A stretch of 64,000 nucleotides of DNA, from positions 10,007,390-10,071,389 of the forward strand of contig NC_061816.1 in the NCBI RefSeq assembly GCF_021462225.1, written 5' to 3'. The notes beneath the pieces were generated by a model. It was not told the DNA's origin. It was given only the letters and a program-made list of their open reading frames with translations, and made no database searches. How positions within the stretch are numbered: the stretch's first letter is position 1; each line of letters opens with the position of its first letter. Of the stretch, positions 57,807 to 64,000 are shown piece by piece. The position numbers and the translations under genes were made by a program. This DNA comes from Girardinichthys multiradiatus. Taxonomy: Eukaryota > Chordata > Actinopteri > Cyprinodontiformes > Goodeidae.

Positions 57807-59415
57807 ACAGTTGATACCTTCTCAAGCACAACATGCCACACTCACCACTGTGATTTCACTCGTATAAGTCAGTTCCTCCTTCTTTTTCATGAAGTAGCGC
57901 AGGGTCATATCTGCTTTAAAACAGGGCAGTGACACTCTGAGACTAGCGGATGTCTTCTCTGCTACTCTTGCTGTTAATGTAGACATCGAGGTTAGAGTTT
58001 AACATTTTTGCTCTCAAGCAAATCACTCACAGCCACTCTGTTAAAAAACCTACAGGGGTTTAAATGTGTTTTCCAATTTGTGAACAGCGCCGCTCTCCTA
58101 AGCGTGCCATTTAGAGAATTCATGTTATTAGAAGATCTAATGATCTTTTATATGAGAAGACTGCTGCAGCAGTGTTTCATCATGATGCCATTTTGTTTCA
58201 TGTCAGAGCTCAAACATCTGCTTTAAAATCCACTGTTAAATGTTTCTCCTATTGGTCAGTTCATCAGCATAGCTATACGTGCACGGTGGATCTGTGGCTG
58301 AAGGTGGAGGTTAGCTGTAAGTTCTTTACTTTGGTTTCTTGCAGTGTTTTTGGTTGTGTTTGAGGCTCTCAGAGCTGTAAAGGATTCTTTTGACTATTAG
58401 GGGGCTTTATTAGTGTCATACTGGTTCTTTAAGCAGGGTTCCTTCATAGATGGAACTGTTTTCCAGGACTGGACCTAATAGAAATAAGGTGATTAAAAAT
58501 CTTTATTGGCTCTCTACATTCTAAATGTCTGAATTTCAAAAAAATAATCAACCAGTTTGCTTTGTCTTGTTAAAAAGAAGTGATAACTAATTAGAGCCTT
58601 GAAATTGAATGATGAGACCTAGAACATTTGTAGAACCCTGTTTAAGGGCCTGCTGTCGTAAATGATGACCATGGGAAGAGAACCATCTGCATTGTTTTTA
58701 ACTCACTTAAAGCAAAAGAACTACCAGATGTTTCTTATTTATTCCAGTCATAGGAGCAACGTGATTATTTTGTACGAGAGCCGATTGATGGATGTTGAAG
58801 TAGATATTTAGCAGGTTGTCATTGAACAGAATTTCCACTAAAGCACAACAGTTGCTCTCACATTCAGTGTTTTAGCATTTTAATTTGGAGGAGGAGAACC
58901 GTTTTTAAGCACGCAGGAACGGATCAGTCCTCGTCTACTGAGCCGCTGGGTGTAGTTTGGTTTTTCATGTGTAAAACTAACCGAATTTGTCTTGTGAATA
59001 ATCCCTGGAAGACACATTTTAAAAGAGAAACAAGAAGTGACATGTTTTGAGCAGATGGAAGCTTAGCATGCTTACAGGTTGTTTTAGAAAATATTATAAG
59101 CTTCATTTTTTATTCACAATAGTTTTAGCATTGTTTAAAAGGAAGCAAGTGCTTATGTAATTGTTTTCTTTTCTCTTAAAGTTCAGTTTTTCATGTTCAG
59201 ACTGTTTGTTGTTTATTTCCTATTTTGAAATTTAACAGTAAATTTGCTATTATGAGAGCACTTATCTTTAAATCTTCAGCATATATGTGAGATTTTAAGT
59301 ACTTTGCTCTGTAATGCCCCATAGTATCAGACAAGTTGTTTTCTCTAAACATTGTTGTAGTTCAATGCGTTTATAGTTTTTGAGTGCAAATAAACATTTT
59401 GTGTTATATTTCCAT
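57807..59415 (+). promoter_or_regulatory. boll: boll 3' UTR with poly(A) signal
   Basis: About 1.6 kb of AT-rich non-coding sequence. AATAAA at 59389-59394 (gtgcaaataaacattttgtg) is followed by a T/G-rich stretch typical of a cleavage site. Long 3' UTRs are common for germ-line mRNAs under translational control. Confidence 0.65.
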
Positions 59416-59529
59416 TAAGCCCAGACGTGTTGTGATGTTGTTTAGTGATCTGGTTTATCTTTATAGAGATAAGGAGTGATTAGACACAACTGTATGACAG
59501 CGGTGCTACGTCTTCTGTTGTTTTGGAGA

Positions 59530-60580
59530 TCATTTACATTCCTGTGAAAAAGTACTTGCTCTCTTTTTGTCTGGTTTAGCTTTTTTTTTTTTTTTTTTTT
59601 TTGTCAAATCAAGCAGGTTTAGATATCAGAAGATGACCTAAATACAAAATGCATTGTTCAGATAAGGGAACAAAGCCGTCCAGTCCAACATGGCTACATG
59701 GGAAATATTAATCGATCCTTTCTTAAATCAGGAATTAATTGAGTTTAAACTAATTTTCGGGTAGGTAGGATATTGTTTCATGAGCTACGGTAGACTAAAA
59801 CATCTCAAATAAATCAAATAAATGGCTCTGACCTGAAAAAAATCAAGAACGGATTAAACACAAATTCATCTGTATGAAAAACGTAAAGAAGCCATTATTT
59901 TAGGCGTTGGCCCTCCGGTGACCCACAGTGAGAGCCATTGTCTGCAAATGGAGAAAACAGGGAACAGTGGTTAACCTTCATCAACAACTCATCCAGGACT
60001 CAAAAGAACCTAGAACATCTAAAGTTCTATAAGCCTCGGATGCCTCAGTTAAGGTCAGAGTTCATGATTCAACAATAAGAGAGACTGGGCAAGCACGGCC
60101 TCCATGAGAGAGTTCCAAGGCGAAAAACAGCTCATCAAAAAGAATATAAAGGTATGTTTCACATCTGTAAAAAACATTGAGGTTCTGGGAAATTATTCCG
60201 ATCACCACAAACATGAGATTTTCTGGAAGCTGTGTGTCCTGTTACATCTGGGCTAAAACTAATGTTGACTCTAGAAAATAAAACAACAATGCAACAGGTA
60301 GTGTGATGGTCTGGGTCACCTATGCTGCTTCAGGACCTCTGCAGAAAATCCTGATGGAGAATGTTTGGCCTTCAGCTCATGAATAAAAGCCCAAGCATCC
60401 TTAGGTTCTGCAGCAGGACAATGAACCAAAGCAGACCAGGAAGCCAACTTCTGAATGACTCAAAAAAAAATATATATATATATTTTTTGGAATGATTTAG
60501 TCAAAATCTGGATCTAAATCCAACTGGGATCTAATTCCTTACTATGAAATATGGCCGCGGGTCTAAACATTAGAGGGGAT
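59530..60580 (+). mobile_element. Tc1-like transposon relic of the third family (sense)
   Basis: Begins near gtgaaaaagtacttgctctc (59544), followed by a T run at 59580-59602. Inner sense text: gtcagagttcatgattcaac (60054), gagactgggcaagcacggcc (about 60081), gtgatggtctgggtcaccta (about 60303), tctgcagcaggacaatgaac (about 60407) and ccaggaagccaacttctgaa (about 60437). A TA-rich run (atatatatatatttttt) at about 60470 interrupts the catalytic region. The frame is destroyed. Confidence 0.8.
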
Positions 60581-60589
60581 GTGTTTGAA

Positions 60590-62860
60590 CATGCCTGTAT
60601 GATAACGGTCAGTAATCTGCCAGCAGGGTCAGTGGTCCTGATGAATCAGGGTTTTATCTGTGTCAATGGATAAAAGACCATGGCACGTTGGCCAAAACAC
60701 CCCATGCCTGCTAATTACAATAACAAAACACGAGTCTCGTGACATTCGATCGAGGTTTATAAAACAGCCGGGGTTTTCTGCGACTCATCTGTGATCTCTG
60801 CTAATCTAATGCTAAAAGTGCAATAGTTATCCAAGAAAGATCCATGAGGAAACCAAAAAGAGAGCACCTGGACGCAGGAAATATTGTCATGTTCACTGCT
60901 CCTTTTATTCAGTACTTCATCTTGATCATAAACATAAAAGCAACTTTGTAAAAAAAAAAAAAAAACGACTTACATGCTGTCAGTTACTGCTGAGCCCGCT
61001 GAAGGAAATTAGATACAACAGCTCACTTTATATGACATTGGCTCATGAGTGTTTATATTTGGTTTGTAGATTAAGTCAGCTTAGTTTTGGATATCATGTT
61101 GAATGCATACTGATTTTAGCGTTTACACAGAGGCTACTCATTAAAACAAGACAGGGGAAGCACACTGATCTAAGCATTTGATCAGTTTTCAGTAAAAACA
61201 AGGTAGGATGACAGAAAATAAAAGCCAGGAGAGAACATGGACGTTAAATTTCATCACAGTATTTTGTGGTATTTACTGCCTTAACAGTAAAAGAGATGAC
61301 TAAAAATGATTTAAAACACAAGAATATAACAGATACAGTATATAAGTAGTAATGAGCTTCAGTTTCAAATAGGATTTGATTAAAGCAAAGATCAATGAGT
61401 GGCTGTTCCTTATGCCTGCTGGTGCCGATGAGCTTTACATCACAGTTCTGTTTAAAATAGTTACTTTGCTCCTTATTTAGCTCACCAATACTTCTTCAGA
61501 GTAGTTTTGAAGACAGTCCAAGTGGTACTTCTACCACAGTTTGAGTATCCATTGCTAGCCATCATTCTACTACTGTCAACCTGGAAGTTAGCTTTGAATC
61601 TTTTTCAAACGTTACAGTCCAAATATGATTACTACTAGAAATCTTGAGTATGTTATACATGCTGTAGAAAAGTATTTCCCTTACAGATAGCACATTGCTT
61701 AGGATAACTTGAGTAAATACAAAATTAGCTGGTTAAATTATGATTGAATGTGTTAATAATAAAGAATTCACTTGGATAGGACCTGCCTGACAACACGAAG
61801 TAGGCTAATAGATCTCGAAAGGCAACACATGCCTAAATCTAAAGAAATTCAACAGCAGAGGTTCATTATCAGCACTAGCAAGTGTTAACCCAAGGATTAG
61901 TGTGCCTGCAACAGAAATCTAAACATGCTAATCCAAATGTTTGATGTCATTTTACTTTAACCAATCCTATTTCAAATTTGCCCTGACTCTGTCTTTCAAC
62001 CTGTACGTTTTTTACTCTTTCGCTGAAGTTTAGGGTTTAGTGGATGGGATAAACGTGTGGCACTGTCTGGTCCTTTAAACTTATTTTTATTCACTGAAGA
62101 CACACACAGCACTAGAAATATACCTATAAACGTTCCAAACTATTGCTGAAAATTGCGACAGCAATATTGATGATGATTAACCCACATCTGCCTTGACTTT
62201 TCTTTCTTTAGCATTAAACAATATCCCCAACTCCTGTTGAGCTTTAGCATCCCAGTCACTAAAAATATTCAACAGGTTTGAGCTTTAAGGGCAGTTAGAG
62301 TCCATCCAACTGGTCAAATATGTAATTAATGTGCAGAGTGAATTCTTGACACTTGGAATATAATAACCTACCAAGCAGCTACTTTGAGATTTTGTGCATC
62401 TCTTTGTAACATGGATTGTTTCAAAGGTAATTCAGATTTGGTAGGTTCAGGCTTTATATAAACTAAAACCCCTTTTTTAGAATAAATGAACAATAAAGCT
62501 GTCATGTAAAGAATACCCTTAAGGTGATTATAACTGTCCATCTTCCCCAAAAAGACCAGAACCAGATATATATGTGGTTTTTACTAATATGAATCTTGGG
62601 ATCTATGCAGGTGTGAAGCAATAGGAATCATTGGAAACAATAATGCAAATCACTGTTGTGGTTTTTATTCTGCTGATACTGTGAGTGGTGACTTTCGGGT
62701 AACCGTCTCGCTGTTGTGTTTTAATCAATAGTGATGAACATGTGGAAACTGAGAAACAAAAAGCCATCATCGCACCGCGGTGCATCGCTATACATACCCA
62801 GATTTGTGTTGTAAAACCAATTTGGATGACAATACTTTATGCTGTGCCATCACACAGCTA
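60590..62860. other. Intergenic, upstream of the gamma-crystallin
   Basis: AT-rich with an A run at 60951-60965 and no gene recognised. An octamer ATGCAAAT at 62643-62650 and a half-MARE TGCTGA at 62671-62676 lie about 250 bp upstream of the crystallin. Maf half-sites occur in lens crystallin promoters, but these short words may be chance. Confidence 0.4.
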
Positions 62861-62864
62861 CATT

Positions 62865-62929
62865 ATATAAAAGGACATTGGCGCACAGAGCATCTATTGA
62901 GCATCAGTCTACCCTCCACTAATATAACA
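62865..62929 (+). promoter_or_regulatory. Gamma-crystallin core promoter and 5' UTR
   Basis: TATAAAA at 62866-62872 (cattatataaaaggacattg) stands about 60 bp before the ATG at 62930, leaving a 5' UTR of roughly 35 bp. This compact TATA layout is typical of crystallin genes. Confidence 0.8.
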
Positions 62930-63628
62930 ATGGGAAAGGTGAGTTTATTACGTGCTGCTGAAACAGAAAATAAAATGTTTTATTTGGAATGTAAACATTT
63001 TTATATAATGATTTACATGATGTTTGCAGATCATATTCTACGAGGACAGAAATTTCCAGGGTCGCCACCATGAGTGCATGAGCGACTGCTCCGACCTGCA
63101 CCCCTACTTCAACCGCTGCAACTCCATCCGAGTGGAGAGCGGCTGCTTCATGGTGTACGACAGACCGCACTATCTGGGCCACCAGTACTTCCTGCGCAGG
63201 GGGGAGTACTCCGACAACCAGCGTATGATTGGCATCAATGACTGCATCCGCTCATGCCGCATGATTCCCATGGTAAGAAATAAATGGGAAAATTGTTTAC
63301 GATCTCCATGTGTGACCAGCAGAAACCTGACTGATAAATGCTTCCTCTACAGCACCGTGGCTCCTACAAAATAAGGCTGTATGAGCGTCCGGACATGGGT
63401 GGTCAGATGCAGGAGATCAGCGACGACTGCCCCAACATCCAGGACCGCCTGCGGATGTCCGACATTAACTCATGCAACGTGGTCGACGGCCACTGGCTGC
63501 TGTACGACCAACCCAACTACAGGGGGAAAACCTACTACCTGAGACCCGGCGAGTACCGCAGATACAGCGACTGGGGTGGCGCCAGCCCAAGGATCGGCTC
63601 TCTCAGGCGAATCACTGACTTTAACTAA
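62930..63628 (+). CDS. Gamma-crystallin, M-like, 3 exons
   Basis: Exons 62930-62938 (MGK), 63030-63272 (81 codons) and 63353-63628 (91 codons and TAA) give 175 residues, the usual family length. The exon layout is the classic one: a three-codon first exon, then one exon per two Greek-key motifs. Exon 2 (residues 4-84) holds [16 protein letters not shown] and [16 protein letters not shown]. Exon 3 (85-175) holds [32 protein letters not shown] and [12 protein letters not shown]. It is a structural lens protein packed at high concentration. The N-terminal domain lacks the Trp pair of mammalian gamma-crystallins and the chain is rich in Met and Cys. This fits the aquatic gamma-M type, though the exact subtype is not certain. 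AATAAA follows at 63654-63659. Confidence 0.95.
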
Positions 63629-63653
63629 GAACCTTGTTCTTTTATCTGCTCCT

Positions 63654-63659
63654 AATAAA
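63654..63659 (+). terminator. Poly(A) signal of the + strand gamma-crystallin
   Basis: AATAAA 26 bases after the stop codon, so the 3' UTR is very short. Confidence 0.85.
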
Positions 63660-63772
63660 CATGCTTGGCTTAAACTGTGTGTAAGCGTCATTGTATCCTC
63701 CAACAGTCATACTTGGGGAGTCTTTCTCTTCAATTTCATAGTTTTAAAAAAATCAGAAAGCATTCGATTAGG

Positions 63773-63787
63773 TTTATTGACTTTATT
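63773..63787 (-). terminator. Poly(A) signals of the - strand gamma-crystallin
   Basis: Two TTTATT words on the + strand (63773-63778 and 63782-63787) are AATAAA on the - strand, about 42-56 bases after that gene's stop codon. Confidence 0.75.
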
Positions 63788-63828
63788 TCTAGTATTTTAC
63801 GCGCACAACACTTTATACATCCACTTTC

Positions 63829-64000
63829 TTACATTGTGATACGTCTGATCGATCCTACCCTGGGGTTTATGCTTCCCCACTCTTGAAAACTCCTGTACTG
63901 ACCTGGGAGCAGCAGGTACTGGCGCCCCCTGTAATGAGGATGCTCGTAGAACAGCCACTGGCCGTCCATCACGTTGCAGGAGAGTACGTCGTTAAAATGG
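63829..64000 (-). CDS. Second gamma-crystallin, last exon, cut by window edge
   Basis: The minus strand from 63999 reads 56 codons and then TAA (63829-63831). It covers the fourth Greek-key motif: [40 protein letters not shown] and [12 protein letters not shown]. Relative to the + strand paralogue it matches [20 protein letters not shown] and the GSLRRIT end. It keeps the Trp typical of the C-terminal domain. The 5' exons lie beyond the window. It is convergent with the + strand crystallin, with 200 bp between the stop codons, as in tandem or inverted gamma-crystallin clusters. It ends in RITM rather than a family-typical DF or DFS end. Confidence 0.93.
   Translation of the reverse strand, partial: HFNDVLSCNVMDGQWLFYEHPHYRGRQYLLLPGQYRSFQEWGSINPRVGSIRRITM

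Noticed and set aside
62919..63182. Minus-strand frame across gamma-crystallin exon 2
   Set aside because: It is the antisense shadow of the GC-rich crystallin exon, which reads perfectly on the + strand.

Overview
This window is vertebrate nuclear DNA, almost certainly from a percomorph-type teleost fish. It has GT-AG spliced genes with 73 bp to 4 kb introns, fish Tc1-like transposons, a Rex3 retrotransposon and a fish-type gamma-crystallin. It also carries a boule (boll) gene, which as far as I recall zebrafish lacks. Three genes can be read through every splice junction, and a fourth is cut by the right edge.

Layout. (1) 1948-23635, + strand: a complete 11-coding-exon satb2 gene, 846 codons, encoding the chromatin-organising CUT/homeodomain protein. 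Polyadenylation signals lie near 24100 and 25198. Its introns hold a nearly intact Tc1-like transposon (6254-7821) and several degraded ones. (2) 25.2-53.4 kb: about 28 kb with no gene I recognise, filled with Tc1-like relics in both orientations. It also holds a Tc1-like element split by a Rex3 insertion (40220-43257), a young non-autonomous LTR retrotransposon (46058-48913), a small MITE-like element and simple repeats. (3) 52.4-53.3 kb: a degenerate repeat field rich in GGGAACGTTCCC-like words, ending just upstream of the next gene. (4) 53627-57806, + strand: a 9-exon boll gene, 339 codons, encoding a germ-line RNA-binding protein of the DAZ family. Its 3' UTR runs to about 59.41 kb. (5) 59.4-62.9 kb: intergenic, with one more Tc1-like relic. 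(6) 62930-63628, + strand: a complete 3-exon gamma-crystallin (M-like). Facing it on the - strand at 63829-64000 is the last exon of a second gamma-crystallin.

How the parts fit. The genes do not form a pathway. satb2 acts in craniofacial and neuronal development, boll in meiosis, and the crystallins in the lens. Their proximity matches the human 2q33 region, where SATB2, BOLL and the CRYG cluster lie on one arm. This supports calling the first gene satb2 (not satb1) and the second boll (not dazl). Human PLCL1, which sits between BOLL and SATB2, is not recognisable here.

Most notable items: the intact-frame Tc1 transposase whose second catalytic Asp is replaced by Tyr; the Rex3 insertion at the end of another transposase gene with an 11 bp target duplication; the LTR element with two 587 bp LTRs (8 differences counted by eye) and one long reading frame containing twenty 12 bp repeats; an Arg for Gly change in the RNP1 motif of Boll; and the repeat field upstream of boll. 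I found no RNA gene, CRISPR array or clearly new biological system.
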